Below are positions 1 to 9,414 of a DNA stretch of 41,286 nucleotides, in pieces. The notes under the pieces were generated by a model. It was not told the origin of the DNA and did no database searches. It was given only the letters and a program-made list of their open reading frames with translations. A program made the position numbers and the translations under genes. This DNA comes from an uncultured Mailhella sp. (GTDB lineage Bacteria; Desulfobacterota; Desulfovibrionia; Desulfovibrionales; Desulfovibrionaceae): NCBI RefSeq assembly GCF_944324995.1, contig NZ_CALUYL010000028.1:1-41286 (forward strand). Reading direction: 5' to 3'. Position 1 is the stretch's first letter, and each line of letters starts with the position of its first letter.

Positions 1-75
<75 letters not shown>

Positions 76-130
76 ATGTGGGCAGAAAAATCTGCCTGAT
101 GCGTCTCGAAGGAAAAATCCGTCTTTAGTA

Positions 131-206
<76 letters not shown>

Positions 207-226
207 ATACGCTCGACGCAGGTGTG

Positions 227-255
227 TTTATAGGGGAAACGACCCCACTCGTCAA
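227..255 (-). promoter_or_regulatory. sigma-70-type promoter of the tRNA-Lys pair
   Basis: On the minus strand TTGACG (250-255) and TATAAA (227-232) are separated by exactly 17 bp, about 20 bp before the 5' end of the tRNA at 206. Spacing, sequence and position all fit a strong housekeeping promoter. Confidence 0.8.
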
Positions 256-320
256 GCATTTTTCCTTCAAAAAATTATTTTTTTTGATTCTATTATAGAA
301 TATCAATTAGTTTCAAATGG

Positions 321-800
321 TTACTTCTTCTTTGCCGAAGCGTGAAGTCTGCACAGCCCAAGGCCGCGCATCAGCCGCCGGATGATGTGAACCAATGTCA
401 TGGCGCAGACTATGCCTGCCGCGATGGCTGCGGCAAGCAGCAGCGTGTACAGAATCTGCTGCGCAAAGGCGTTCCACTCTCCGCTCACGGCAAAGCTCAT
501 GGAGCGATACAGCGACGCGCCGGGCACCATGGGAATGGCGGCAGGCACCAGAAACACGGTGGTCGGCGTTTTTTTGAGGCGGGCCAGCGGCTCGGCGTAC
601 AAAGTAAAGCAGGCCGACGCCAGAAAGAAGCGTATCACATCGCTTTCATACCACGCGCCGAGGGCAAGATACGCCGCCCATCCCACCAGACCGCCGAGTC
701 CGGCCCAGAAGAGTCTGGCGGACTGCACATTGAAAAGAACCGCAAAGCCGAGCGCGCCGGTAAAAGCCGTGACGAGCTGAATAATCCATTCGGTCATCAT
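321..800 (-). CDS. yjjB: YjjB/ThrE C-terminal family membrane protein
   Basis: This 159-residue, very hydrophobic protein has four to five predicted membrane segments and ends in a basic tail. It resembles the YjjB (DUF3815) half of the ThrE threonine/serine exporter family, including a central segment with P-x-x-P-G-x-x-x-Y (VPAAIPMVPGASLY). Family knowledge: YjjP and YjjB act together to export small acids or amino acids. The ATG at 800 is preceded by GGTGAGG at 7-nt spacing and lies just after the yjjP stop, so the two are co-transcribed. The substrate (threonine, serine, succinate or other) cannot be told from sequence. Confidence 0.85.
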   Translation of the reverse strand: MMTEWIIQLVTAFTGALGFAVLFNVQSARLFWAGLGGLVGWAAYLALGAWYESDVIRFFLASACFTLYAEPLARLKKTPTTVFLVPAAIPMVPGASLYRSMSFAVSGEWNAFAQQILYTLLLAAAIAAGIVCAMTLVHIIRRLMRGLGLCRLHASAKKK

Positions 801-809
801 CGTCGAACC

Positions 810-1613
810 TCACCAGATAAGCGTAGGCAGCGCAAAGCCGAACGCAATGAGCGCGGCAAGCACAAAGGCGTTGCAGAAGCCCAGCAGCGCCGACAGGGTA
901 TCGCCGTTGAACACGTCGCGAATGGAGTTTGTCAGCTGCATTCCCGGAATAAGCAGCATGATGTTGCCTATGCTGATCTTTTCCGCCGAATCGCCGAGCC
1001 CGCAGGACACGAAGAAAAGCGCCAGACAGCCGCCCGCAAACGACCACAGCACCGCCGCCACCGTGGACGGAAGTTCCAGCAGGCGGGAAACGGAATCCAT
1101 GTACTTCAAAAACAGACCGATGACGGCAGAAGCCGCGGCGTCGAGCCAGGAGCCGCCGAAAAACAGCGTGAACGACGCGGAAATAAGCGCATGAATGGCC
1201 AGCATGACGGCAAACGAATACTGAGGCGTTCCCGTGCATATTTTTTCAAGTTCGTCTTCGACCACCTCGAACAGCGGCATTTCTTCGCAGATGCGCCGGG
1301 AAAGAGCGTTGAGTCTGGCCAGCTTGAAAAGATCGTATTTGGTGGACGTGATGCGTCTGGTCTGGGTGACGGAGCCGAACATGGGCGAATACACGGTGAC
1401 CACAATGGCCGAGGTAATGGTGAATACATCCACCTTTTCCGCGCCGTAGGCCAGGCAGATGCGCCGGACGCTGTCTTCCACGCGACTGACCTCCGCACCG
1501 CTGATGAGCATTGCCTCGCCGATGTTCAGGGCATTGAACAGAAATTCGCGCGCGTAGTCCAGGGAAGAGGAATGCTGCAGCGCGACCTGTTCCGCCAGAT
1601 AGTATTTCGCCAT
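810..1613 (-). CDS. yjjP: YjjP/ThrE N-terminal family membrane protein
   Basis: This 267-residue protein has a soluble N-terminal part of about 120 residues followed by membrane segments, the arrangement of the ThrE/YjjP (DUF1212) family. Near residues 30-45 it carries the family pattern with G-A-E-x-S-R-x-E-D. In actinobacteria the two halves are fused in one exporter; here they are separate adjacent genes, as in E. coli yjjP-yjjB. The start ATG at 1613 has only a weak upstream purine stretch. Inferred role: inner-membrane exporter of a small carboxylate or amino acid with the yjjB product. Confidence 0.85.
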   Translation of the reverse strand: MAKYYLAEQVALQHSSSLDYAREFLFNALNIGEAMLISGAEVSRVEDSVRRICLAYGAEKVDVFTITSAIVVTVYSPMFGSVTQTRRITSTKYDLFKLARLNALSRRICEEMPLFEVVEDELEKICTGTPQYSFAVMLAIHALISASFTLFFGGSWLDAAASAVIGLFLKYMDSVSRLLELPSTVAAVLWSFAGGCLALFFVSCGLGDSAEKISIGNIMLLIPGMQLTNSIRDVFNGDTLSALLGFCNAFVLAALIAFGFALPTLIW

Positions 1614-1840
1614 AGTTAAACCGTCGCTTCAAGGAATTCAGGAAAGGGGGGAGAACGCTTTCGTCCGGCGCCAAAGGGCTGCGCGCCTACATGTCCGGCA
1701 AGAGCTATAAAAAACGGCCGCAGGGCTTGTCAATGGGGCGAAAACCCGCGCCCAACGCCCGGAAACAAAGCTTCCGGCAGACTGCACCGCTGGTCGCCCT
1801 GCCCGCCGCACTCCAGGCCTGCGCCTCATTTTTACAGGAC

Positions 1841-1875
1841 AAAAAAAGAGCGTTCCCCGAAAGAAACGCTCTTTT
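1841..1875 (-). terminator. Rho-independent terminator after secG
   Basis: An 11-bp perfect stem (1844-1854 with 1865-1875, core AAGAGCGTT) encloses a 10-nt loop. On the minus strand it ends in a run of seven T's (complement of 1841-1847). It lies 20 bp downstream of the secG stop and closes the tpiA-secG transcript. The T-run on the other strand is shorter, so it may work partly in both directions. Confidence 0.88.
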
Positions 1876-1894
1876 GCCGAAAAACCGGAAACTT

Positions 1895-2326
1895 CTACTT
1901 GGCTGCTTCGGCCGGAGCCGCAGACTGCTCGGCAGCGGGCTGTTCGGCGGCAGGAGCCTTTTCCGTTTCCGCAGCCGGGGCCTGAGCGGAAGCAGGCGCG
2001 GCTTCCGTCGCCGGAGCGGCGGCAGGCGCAGGTTCGGTCACGGGAGCGGCGGGCACTTCTTCAAACTGAACATCAAGCACGGATTCCTGCGAGGTGCGGG
2101 TGGAGCTCGTCATGATGTTGTAGCCCAGAGAAGTGCAGATGAAGATGACGGCGAGGAAGGTGGTCAGCTTGGCGAGCACGCCGCCCGCGCCGGCGCTGCC
2201 GAACACGGAGCTGTTGCCGCCTCCGCCGAAAATAACGCCCATGCCTTCGCGGCCGGACTGAAGAAGCACCAGCACAACAAGGATGATGCATACGATAACA
2301 TGAAGAGTCAGGATGGCTGTCTGCAC
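1895..2326 (-). CDS. secG: Protein translocase subunit SecG
   Basis: The 143-residue protein starts with two membrane helices separated by the SecG-type loop LQSGREGMG...FGGGG..SVFGSAG (about residues 20-50), which identifies it as the SecG subunit of the SecYEG translocon. After about residue 75 comes a low-complexity Ala/Pro/Glu tail, longer than the roughly 110-residue E. coli protein but common in deltaproteobacterial SecG. The start is GTG at 2326 with AAGGAG 8 nt upstream. It follows tpiA by 16 bp; tpiA-secG is a widely conserved pairing. Confidence 0.95.
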   Translation of the reverse strand: MQTAILTLHVIVCIILVVLVLLQSGREGMGVIFGGGGNSSVFGSAGAGGVLAKLTTFLAVIFICTSLGYNIMTSSTRTSQESVLDVQFEEVPAAPVTEPAPAAAPATEAAPASAQAPAAETEKAPAAEQPAAEQSAAPAEAAK

Positions 2327-2342
2327 GCGAAATGCTCCTTAA

Positions 2343-3098
2343 CTAGGCATTGATGATCTGATTGAAGCTATCAGCCTTCAAAGAAGCTCCTCCTACCAGC
2401 ACACCGTCCACATTGTCAAGGGCAAGGATGCTGCCGGCGTTGGCAGGCTTCACGCTGCCGCCGTACAGAAGGGGCGTTTTATCGGCCTTGTCGCCGAGGA
2501 TTTCCTTCATGAGCTCGCGGCAGATGGCGTGCGTATGCACGATGTCGTCGGTGGTGGCCGTCTTGCCGGTGCCGATGGCCCACACGGGTTCGTAGGCAAT
2601 GGCCAGAGATTCCACGGGCGTGTCGGCGGGCACGTTCTTCAGACCGAGCTTGAGCTGACGTTCCAGCACGTTGCGGAGCAGTCCGGCTTCGCGCTCTTCC
2701 AGCGTTTCGCCGATGCAGAGCATCACGCGCAGGCCGTTCGCCAGAGCGAAAGCGGTCTTTTCGCCCACGAATTCATCGCTTTCGCCGAGCACATGACGGC
2801 GTTCGGAATGACCGGTCAGCACCCAGGCCGCGCCGCAGGCCTTGATCATGGCGGGAGAAATTTCGCCCGTGAACGCGCCTTCCGCAGCAGGATACATGTT
2901 TTCAGCGCCGGTCATGCCGCCCTTGATGGCTTTTATGGCGTCGGAAGCCTTTTCCAGAGCCGTGAACGGCACAAAAATCACGATTTCGCGGCCCTCGGGA
3001 GCCTGACCGTTGAGCAGTCCGGCCAGCTCGTTCAGCGTCGCAACCGCTTCGGCTCCGGTTTTGTACATCTTCCAGTTGGCGGCCATCAGCTTCTTCAT
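2343..3098 (-). CDS. tpiA: Triosephosphate isomerase
   Basis: This protein interconverts dihydroxyacetone phosphate and glyceraldehyde 3-phosphate in glycolysis and gluconeogenesis (cytosolic). At 251 residues it has the normal family length. Catalytic residues are visible: N8/K10 in AANWKMYK, H97 in TGHSERR and E170 in AYEPVWAIGTG. The phosphate-binding GGSV motif is near the C-terminus. The ATG at 3098 has a purine-rich GAGAGGA upstream. It is separated by about 77 bp from the preceding phosphodiesterase gene and runs directly into secG. Confidence 0.97.
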   Translation of the reverse strand: MKKLMAANWKMYKTGAEAVATLNELAGLLNGQAPEGREIVIFVPFTALEKASDAIKAIKGGMTGAENMYPAAEGAFTGEISPAMIKACGAAWVLTGHSERRHVLGESDEFVGEKTAFALANGLRVMLCIGETLEEREAGLLRNVLERQLKLGLKNVPADTPVESLAIAYEPVWAIGTGKTATTDDIVHTHAICRELMKEILGDKADKTPLLYGGSVKPANAGSILALDNVDGVLVGGASLKADSFNQIINA

Positions 3099-3175
3099 AG
3101 GAACATCCTCTCTAATCTAAAATGAATGGGGAGAAAGTACACCTCTCCTCCAAAAATACAAGTCCCGCGCGGGCC

Positions 3176-4102
3176 TCACTGCGGCGGAAGCGCTGAGACT
3201 GATGCAGGACAATGGGAACGCACGGCCCGTATTTCCCGGGCAAGCCCCGTCTCGTCGTCCACGTCGAGGAACGCGCCGTTCAGGGAAACGGGCCCCTTCG
3301 CCGGTTTGAACGGATGCGGCATGCGCGTGAAAAAACGTTGAAACACGGGTTCAAAATCCATGCCGAGCGACGACTGCTCCACCCCGCACATGCCGACGTC
3401 GCTCATGTACGCCGTGCCGTGCGGCAGAATCTGCGCGTCCGCCGTCTGCACGTGGGTGTGCGTGCCGAGCACGGCGCTCACCTTGCCGTCGAGAGCCCAG
3501 CCCATGGTCTTCTTCTCGCCCGTGGTCTCGGCATGAAAGTCCACCAGACGCACCATGACGCCGTCAAGCTCGTGCCGGATCTCCCCGGCGCAGGCAGAGA
3601 GCGCAGGCCCGGAAGGCAACGTACCATGTTCCGTCAGATTCTGCAAAGCCGCAATCCGCCCTTCCCGCGACGCGCCGAGCGCCGGCGCGCCTTCGATCCA
3701 GCCGAGCGCCGCCCGGAACGGACAGGGCAAAGGATCCATGAACACCGTGCCCAGAAGATTGAAGACGGCGAGTTTCCGCCCGTCGGGAAGCGTGTGAATC
3801 GCGCAGCCTCTTCCCGGAGAGCCCTCAGGATAATTGGCCGGACGAACAAGCCGCCTGTCCTTTTCAAGCCGCGAAAAAATCTCCCTGTGCCGCCACACAT
3901 GATTGCCGGACGTCACCACCTGCACGCCCGCGGCAAAAAGCTCGTCCAGCGTCTCCGAGGTCATGCCTATGCCTCCGGCAATGTTCTCGCCGTTGGCGAT
4001 CACCACCTCCGGAGACCATTCCTCGCGCAGCTCCGGCAGAAACTGCTTTACCGCCAGCCTGCCCGCCTTGCCCACCACGTCGCCGAGAAAAAGAATACGC
4101 AT
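3176..4102 (-). CDS. YmdB-like metallophosphoesterase (TIGR00282 family)
   Basis: The 308-residue protein opens with MRILFLGDVVGKAGR and has metal-ligand motifs D8, E39-N40 (ANGENIAGG), N67-H68 (SGNHVW), a later VDFHAE and GTHTHVQTAD. This is the set typical of the YmdB/Dr1281 family of phosphodiesterases acting on 2',3'-cyclic nucleotides. The start at 4102 overlaps the stop of the HD-domain gene by one base in TGATG, so a longer upstream start is unlikely and translational coupling is expected. In B. subtilis ymdB lies next to the HD-domain RNase Y gene. Here the neighbour is a different, shorter HD protein, so the parallel is only suggestive. Confidence 0.9.
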   Translation of the reverse strand: MRILFLGDVVGKAGRLAVKQFLPELREEWSPEVVIANGENIAGGIGMTSETLDELFAAGVQVVTSGNHVWRHREIFSRLEKDRRLVRPANYPEGSPGRGCAIHTLPDGRKLAVFNLLGTVFMDPLPCPFRAALGWIEGAPALGASREGRIAALQNLTEHGTLPSGPALSACAGEIRHELDGVMVRLVDFHAETTGEKKTMGWALDGKVSAVLGTHTHVQTADAQILPHGTAYMSDVGMCGVEQSSLGMDFEPVFQRFFTRMPHPFKPAKGPVSLNGAFLDVDDETGLAREIRAVRSHCPASVSALPPQ

Positions 4103-4920
4103 CAGCGCGCCGCTCCGCGTCCGTTCCGGCAATCTTCAAGCAGCGCATGAAGTTTTTCTTTGGCCGGACGCAGGCCGGGTGCGTCGGGGAGGCCGGCAAG
4201 CACTTCGTCCATGAGTCCGCTCTCCGCAAGCGCCCTTCGCGTAGAGGCAAAGCGCAGTTCCAGCATCCAGGTGCCGAGCAGCAGACGAAAGTCGTTGACG
4301 AAGCGCAGATCCCCATACCGGGCCACCCGGCCCGCCGTCACGTCTTCCGCCACCTTGGGCGTCCACGATCCGGGATCGTCCGCCACGTGAAGAAGCACGG
4401 CGTCCCGCTCCGGGAGCGCGTTGCCGAGGTAGCTCACCATGACGCGGAAAATGTCCAGCTTGTCGCTGTCGCGCACAATGTCGGTGACGAAACACGCCGC
4501 CGGATCCAGCATGGGAGACAGGGCGTAGCGATTGTGCAGCAGCACGGCGCACTGCGCAAGACGCCGCACCCTGGCGGATTCCTCACGCAGAAAACGCCCG
4601 TCGCGCATGGTCTGAAAGCTCAGCACGGCATGATTGACGGACTTTGCATCCAGAAACGTGCGGTAACGACGAAACTGCGGGAAACGTCCGCAGTCGTGAT
4701 ACAGCGCCGCCAGCACCGCCGCGCGACAGGCTTCGGCGTCTTCGCTCCACTGCCGTTCCGCTTCGTCTTCGGGCAGGGCGTCCACAATGCGCTCGGCGTG
4801 CTCCACAACGCGAAACGTGTGCTCAACCTTCAAACGCAGCGGGGCCGCGTCGGGCACGTCGCGAAAGCCTTCCACATAGTCAAGAAAACGCTTCCGGTAT
4901 GCGGAAAGCTCAATCTCCAT
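4102..4920 (-). CDS. HD-domain phosphohydrolase
   Basis: This 272-residue cytosolic protein has the HD-superfamily metal-site pattern: H34 (VEHTFRV), H75-D76 (LYHDCGRF), H97 (SVNHA) and a later D in RDSDKLDI. HD proteins of this size hydrolyse phosphate mono- or diesters of nucleotides, but the substrate cannot be named from sequence. Its ATG lies inside the end of the small membrane-protein gene (11-bp overlap), and its stop overlaps the start of the YmdB-like gene. The three genes therefore form a tightly coupled unit, which suggests a joint role in nucleotide or RNA turnover. Confidence 0.82.
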   Translation of the reverse strand: MEIELSAYRKRFLDYVEGFRDVPDAAPLRLKVEHTFRVVEHAERIVDALPEDEAERQWSEDAEACRAAVLAALYHDCGRFPQFRRYRTFLDAKSVNHAVLSFQTMRDGRFLREESARVRRLAQCAVLLHNRYALSPMLDPAACFVTDIVRDSDKLDIFRVMVSYLGNALPERDAVLLHVADDPGSWTPKVAEDVTAGRVARYGDLRFVNDFRLLLGTWMLELRFASTRRALAESGLMDEVLAGLPDAPGLRPAKEKLHALLEDCRNGRGAAR

Positions 4921-5140
4921 CTTGTTCTCCCCTCTTCTGCCATTCCTTCAGGCGGCGTTCCCGCTCCTCGGCTTCCTTGAGGCGTATGCGCTTGTTGCTT
5001 TCATCCCATTTCGGATCGCGAAAAATACCCCGCGGTCCGTACAGCGACCGCAGCAGAATAATCACCGCGGCGGAAACAAGCACCATGATGAACACGCCGC
5101 CGAACGTGCCGGTAAACAGTTCTTCAAGAATCTCGGACAA
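4910..5140 (-). CDS. Small single-pass membrane protein, TTG start
   Basis: I place the start at TTG 5140 because AAGGAG (about 5147-5152) sits 6 nt upstream, while no ATG in this frame lies near a ribosome site. The 76-residue product has a short N-terminal part, one membrane helix (roughly residues 14-32, VFIMVLVSAAVIILL) and a highly charged Arg/Glu/Lys tail predicted to be helical (about residues 50-76). Function is unknown to me. The downstream HD gene starts inside its last codons, so it is the first gene of this coupled unit. A purely spurious reading frame is possible but the ribosome site and overlap argue against it. Confidence 0.65.
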   Translation of the reverse strand: MSEILEELFTGTFGGVFIMVLVSAAVIILLRSLYGPRGIFRDPKWDESNKRIRLKEAEERERRLKEWQKRGEQDGD

Positions 5141-5820
5141 GAAACGCTCCTTCGCAAAATTTTTCCGATAGTACCCTCTGGCAGGCCCGTGCGCAAGAGC
5201 GCGGAACCCCACACCTCCGACCTGCGCGGGACAGGTCCGCGTCAGACCGGCAAGGAACAAAATTCCGAAAGGCCGCGCCCACTGCGTGCAGCGCTCCGGC
5301 GTCCGCCCCCTCCCGCCGCGCGAAGACCAGCGCCGAACTCGCCCCGCCGCTTCCGCCTGACCGGGAGCGACTCGCGCGAGGCATTTTTCAGATGACGGCC
5401 TCAGCACCGGAAGACGGCGGGAGCGCCGATGCGCTCTGCTGCTGCGGCATCTCCGGCGGCCATGCTTCCCAAAAGGAAAACAGACTATCGCCATGACCAG
5501 AGGCAAGCGCCGAAGCCGTTCCCGTCCACGACCCGCGGCGGCATCCCTTTTCCCAGACTTTCGGAAAGCCCTCCCCCGCCATTGACGCCTTACCGTTTAG
5601 ACGGTAACGGTATCGTCATCATCCGCTCACGCTTCTTTTGGAACCGCGCCGCGCTTGGATGCGCTTCGACCATCCCGCGCCGCACAACCCGGCTGGCGTT
5701 TTTCGCCTCCTCTTTTCGCGCAGATTCCGAAGAAGATCGCATCCGCATTTCGGAACATGGCGGATCCCTTGCTTTTTTCAAGCATACGAACATCAACCCC
5801 CTGTTTGTGGAGTCAGCCTG
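5141..5820. other. 680-bp GC-rich spacer between divergent units
   Basis: I see no convincing gene here; open frames on both strands lack domain-like sequence. It holds a perfect 6-bp hairpin GACCTG-N7-CAGGTC (5219-5237) in the presumed leader of the minus-strand unit, and a 7-bp palindrome at 5590-5607. The dnaE promoter must lie here but no unambiguous -35/-10 pair stands out. Confidence 0.5.
5590..5607. repeat. Perfect inverted repeat upstream of dnaE
   Basis: TTACCGT and ACGGTAA form a perfect 7-bp stem around TTAG. There is no T-run on either side, so an operator is more likely than a terminator. It lies 214 bp before the dnaE start. Confidence 0.5.
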
Positions 5821-8800
5821 ATGGCCTTCGTTCACTTACATTGCCATACCGAATTCAGCCTCCTCGACGGCGCCATCCGGGTCGCCGATCTGGCGCAGAA
5901 GGCCAAGGCGCTCGGCATGCCCGCGGCCGCCATTACGGATCACGGCAACCTTTTCGGCACCGCCTATTTTTATTCCGCCTGCAAGGATGTGGGCATTCCG
6001 CCCATCATCGGCTGCGAAGTCTATGTCACCCGCGATCACACCGACAAGACCTCCGACTTCGCCAGAGTGCGGCATCATCTCATTCTTCTGGCGCAGAATC
6101 CCGTCGGCTACCGCAACCTCATGCATCTGGTGAGCCGCAGCTGGCTCAACGGTTTTCACTACAAGCCGCGCATCGACAAAAAAATGCTTCACGGCTGCAC
6201 GGACGGTCTGGTGGCGCTCTCGGCCTGCGTGGCCGGCGAGCTGCCCCGCACCCTTCTCGGGCAGAACAAGCTCATCACGGGCGGCGGCACCTTCGACGAC
6301 GCCATTGCCATAGCCAGGGAATACGCCGCGCTTTTCCCCGACCGCTTCTATCTGGAAGTGCAGGCCAACAGCCTGCCGGAACAGGCGCTCGTGAACCAGC
6401 GCATTCTTGAGCTTTCCGACGCCACCAAGCTTCCCCTCGTGGCCACCAACGACTGCCACTATCTCAACGCCGACGACGTGGAAGCCCACGACATCCTGCT
6501 CTGCATTCAGACGCAGGCCAAAGTGGACGATCCCAAGCGCTTCCGCTTCGAGGCGCGCGATCTCTACTACAAGTCCGAAGAGGAAATGCTCGCCGGTCTC
6601 GACGGCGTTCCGCGCGACGCCATGGAAAACACGCTCAAGATCGCGGATCAGTGCTGCCATCTTGAAATCCAGCTCCACGCGCCGCCCTATCACTTCCCCG
6701 TGTACGACCTGCCCGAAGGCATGACCCTGGCCAGCGAATTCTGCCGCATGGCCCGCGAAGGTCTGGAAAAGCGTCTGGAAAAGCATCCGCACCGGGACAC
6801 CATCAATCCGCAGGAGTACCGCGACAGACTCGAAATGGAGCTCAAGGTCATCTGCGACATGGGCTTCCCCGGCTATTTCCTCATCGTGCAGGACTACATC
6901 AACTGGGCCAAGAACAACGGCATTCCCGTGGGCCCCGGTCGTGGCTCGGCCGCCGGTTCCGTGGCGGCGTGGGCTCTGCGCATCACGTCCATCGATCCTC
7001 TGCCCAACAAGCTGTTCTTTGAACGCTTCCTCAACGTCGAACGCGTCAGCATGCCTGATATCGACGTTGACTTCTGCGAAGATAGGCGCCTTGAGGTGCT
7101 CGACTACGTTACGAGAAAGTACGGCAAGGACAAGGTGTCGCAGATTGCGGCCTTCGGTAAAATGAAGGCCAAGGCCGTGGTCAAGGACGTGGGCCGCGCC
7201 ATGGGCATTCCGTTCAACGAGACGACGCGCATCGCCAAAATGATTCCCGCCGATCTCAAGATGACGCTGCAGAAGGCCCTCGACACGGTTCCCGAGCTTG
7301 CGGAAGAATACAAGACCAAGCCGGAAGTTAGGAAGCTCATCGACATTTCCAAGCGTCTGGAAGGTCTCACGCGCCACGCCTCCACCCATGCGGCCGGCGT
7401 GGTGGTGTCCGACAAGCCCATGGAGGAATACCTCCCCCTCTTTGCCGGACGCAAGGGCGAACAGATTGCCGCGTTCGACATGAAGTTCGTGGAAAAGGTG
7501 GGCCTTGTGAAGTTCGACTTCCTCGGTCTGCGCACCATGACCGTGATTTCCAACGCGGTGAAGAACATCGTGCGTCAGGGCAAGGAAGCCCCGGACATGG
7601 AAAACCTTTCCACGGACGACCCCAACGTCTACGACCTGCTCTCCCGCGGCGACACCGACGGCGTGTTCCAGCTGGAAAGCACGGGTATGCGCAAATACCT
7701 GCGCATGCTCAAGCCCTCGGGCTTTGAAGACCTTGTGGCTATGCTGGCCCTGTACCGTCCCGGGCCGCTCAACTCCGGCATGGTGGATGAATTCATCAAG
7801 CGCAAGCACGGCGAAATCGAGGTTTCCTACCCGCTTCCCGAGCTGGAATCCTGCCTGAAGGACACCTACGGGGTCATCGTCTATCAGGAACAGGTCATGC
7901 AGATCGCGCAGATCACCGCCAAGTACACCCTCGGCGGCGCCGACCTGCTGCGCCGCGCCATGGGCAAGAAGAAAGCCGAGGAAATGGCCAAGCAGCGCGA
8001 CATTTTCCTCAAGGGCGCTTCCGAACGCGGCGTGGCCAGGGAAACGGCCAACGAAATCTTCGACCTCATGGAAAAATTCGCGGAATACGGCTTCAACAAG
8101 GCCCATTCCGCGGCCTACGCCTACATCACCTACGGCACGGCATACCTGAAGTATTACTTTAAGGTTGAGTTCATGGCCGCGCTGCTTTCTTCGGAAATCG
8201 GCAACCAGGACAAGATCCTCAGCTACATTGCGGCCTGCCGCGACATGAACATCGACGTGCTGCCGCCCAACGTGCAGATCAGTCTGCGTTCCTTCACCCC
8301 CAGCGGCGATTCCATCGTGTACGGTCTCGGCGGCGTGAAGAACGTGGGCGACGAAGCCATCAATGAAATCGTGCGCTCGCGCGAGGAGGACGGCCCGTAC
8401 AAGTCCCTGCTCGATCTCTGCACCCGCGTCAATCTGCGCAAGGTGACCAAACGCGTGCTCGAAAGCCTCATCAAGGGCGGCGCGTGCGACTGCTTCGGCG
8501 TCAGCCGGGCGGGCATGCTGGCCAGCCTCGACACCGTGGTGGCCCGGGCTCAGAAAAAGCAGAAGGAAAAAAATTCCGCGCAGATATCGCTTCTGGCCTT
8601 TTCGCCTTCCGTGGAAGCCGCACCCATGCCCGGCATCGGATTCCCCTGCGAGGAACAGGACACCCCCGAATGGGAAGACGATCAGAAGCTCGCCTTTGAA
8701 AAAGATTCGCTCGGCTTCTATCTCACCAGCCATCCGCTCCAGCCCTTCCGCCGCGACATGCAGCGGCTCGGCCTGCTCACGCTGGAGGAAATCAGCGAGC

Positions 8801-9351
8801 TCGGCAAGGGCGCGGTGAAGACCGGCGTTCTGGTCACCAGCGTCAAGGAATTCATCACCCGCAAGGGCGACAAGATGGCCTTCGTGCAGGTGGAAGACCT
8901 CACGGGCCACGCCGAGGTCACCATTTTCCCCAAGACCTACGCCACCATCAAGGAAACCCTGCACGGCGAACGGCCGCTCATTGAGCTCGTCGGCACCGTG
9001 GACGCCAAGGACGACGACGATTTCGGCGACGACGAGGAAAACGACGAAAACACCGTCAAGGAAATCAAGCTGCTGTGTGACTCCGCAAGGCCCCTGCTCG
9101 AAGCCTGCATGAGCAGCGATCAGCCCGTGGTGATCCCCTATCCCGTGACGTGCACGGGAGATGCCGACATCGAGGAATTCAAGGCCATTCTGGAAAAGCA
9201 CAAGGGCACGTCGTCGGTTCAGATTCAGTTCGAACTGAACAACCGCAATTGCCTCATGGAGCTGGGTCCGCGCTGGAGAGTGCAGGCCAGTCCGCAGCTC
9301 AACAAGGATATGGACGCCTGGGCCAAGGCGCGCCTTGCGCTGCGGCAGTAA
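5821..9351 (+). CDS. dnaE: DNA polymerase III subunit alpha
   Basis: This is the catalytic subunit of the chromosomal replicase, 1176 residues long and full length for DnaE1. The N-terminal PHP domain begins MAFVHLHCHTEF with H7 and H9 retained. The polymerase active site shows PDIDVDF with D413 and D415, and a third aspartate at about D566 (FDFLGLRT). A helix-hairpin-helix region, an OB-fold near residues 1000-1070 (GVLVTSVKEF...) and a C-terminal tail with an acidic Asp/Glu-rich linker follow. I chose ATG 5821 because it starts the PHP domain and has GGAG upstream; the open frame reaches further upstream but that part has no family similarity. Confidence 0.98.
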   Translation: MAFVHLHCHTEFSLLDGAIRVADLAQKAKALGMPAAAITDHGNLFGTAYFYSACKDVGIPPIIGCEVYVTRDHTDKTSDFARVRHHLILLAQNPVGYRNLMHLVSRSWLNGFHYKPRIDKKMLHGCTDGLVALSACVAGELPRTLLGQNKLITGGGTFDDAIAIAREYAALFPDRFYLEVQANSLPEQALVNQRILELSDATKLPLVATNDCHYLNADDVEAHDILLCIQTQAKVDDPKRFRFEARDLYYKSEEEMLAGLDGVPRDAMENTLKIADQCCHLEIQLHAPPYHFPVYDLPEGMTLASEFCRMAREGLEKRLEKHPHRDTINPQEYRDRLEMELKVICDMGFPGYFLIVQDYINWAKNNGIPVGPGRGSAAGSVAAWALRITSIDPLPNKLFFERFLNVERVSMPDIDVDFCEDRRLEVLDYVTRKYGKDKVSQIAAFGKMKAKAVVKDVGRAMGIPFNETTRIAKMIPADLKMTLQKALDTVPELAEEYKTKPEVRKLIDISKRLEGLTRHASTHAAGVVVSDKPMEEYLPLFAGRKGEQIAAFDMKFVEKVGLVKFDFLGLRTMTVISNAVKNIVRQGKEAPDMENLSTDDPNVYDLLSRGDTDGVFQLESTGMRKYLRMLKPSGFEDLVAMLALYRPGPLNSGMVDEFIKRKHGEIEVSYPLPELESCLKDTYGVIVYQEQVMQIAQITAKYTLGGADLLRRAMGKKKAEEMAKQRDIFLKGASERGVARETANEIFDLMEKFAEYGFNKAHSAAYAYITYGTAYLKYYFKVEFMAALLSSEIGNQDKILSYIAACRDMNIDVLPPNVQISLRSFTPSGDSIVYGLGGVKNVGDEAINEIVRSREEDGPYKSLLDLCTRVNLRKVTKRVLESLIKGGACDCFGVSRAGMLASLDTVVARAQKKQKEKNSAQISLLAFSPSVEAAPMPGIGFPCEEQDTPEWEDDQKLAFEKDSLGFYLTSHPLQPFRRDMQRLGLLTLEEISELGKGAVKTGVLVTSVKEFITRKGDKMAFVQVEDLTGHAEVTIFPKTYATIKETLHGERPLIELVGTVDAKDDDDFGDDEENDENTVKEIKLLCDSARPLLEACMSSDQPVVIPYPVTCTGDADIEEFKAILEKHKGTSSVQIQFELNNRNCLMELGPRWRVQASPQLNKDMDAWAKARLALRQ

Positions 9352-9364
9352 CAAAACCTTTTGC

Positions 9365-9414
9365 GCGCCGGCCCCGATTCCCGCAGGAATCAGGAAAACC
9401 GGCGCATCGTTTTT
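9365..9414 (+). terminator. Two-tier terminator hairpin after dnaE
   Basis: An outer 7-bp stem GCGCCGG/CCGGCGC (9365-9371, 9399-9405) encloses a perfect inner hairpin GATTCC-CGCA-GGAATC (9376-9391). It is followed within 5 nt by five T's (9410-9414). It begins 14 bp after the dnaE stop and ends 22 bp before queD, so it could also act as partial read-through control of queD. Confidence 0.68.

Noticed and set aside
342-1619. A 425-codon plus-strand frame opposite yjjB and yjjP
   Set aside because: Arg/His/Gln-rich and antisense to two recognisable membrane proteins.
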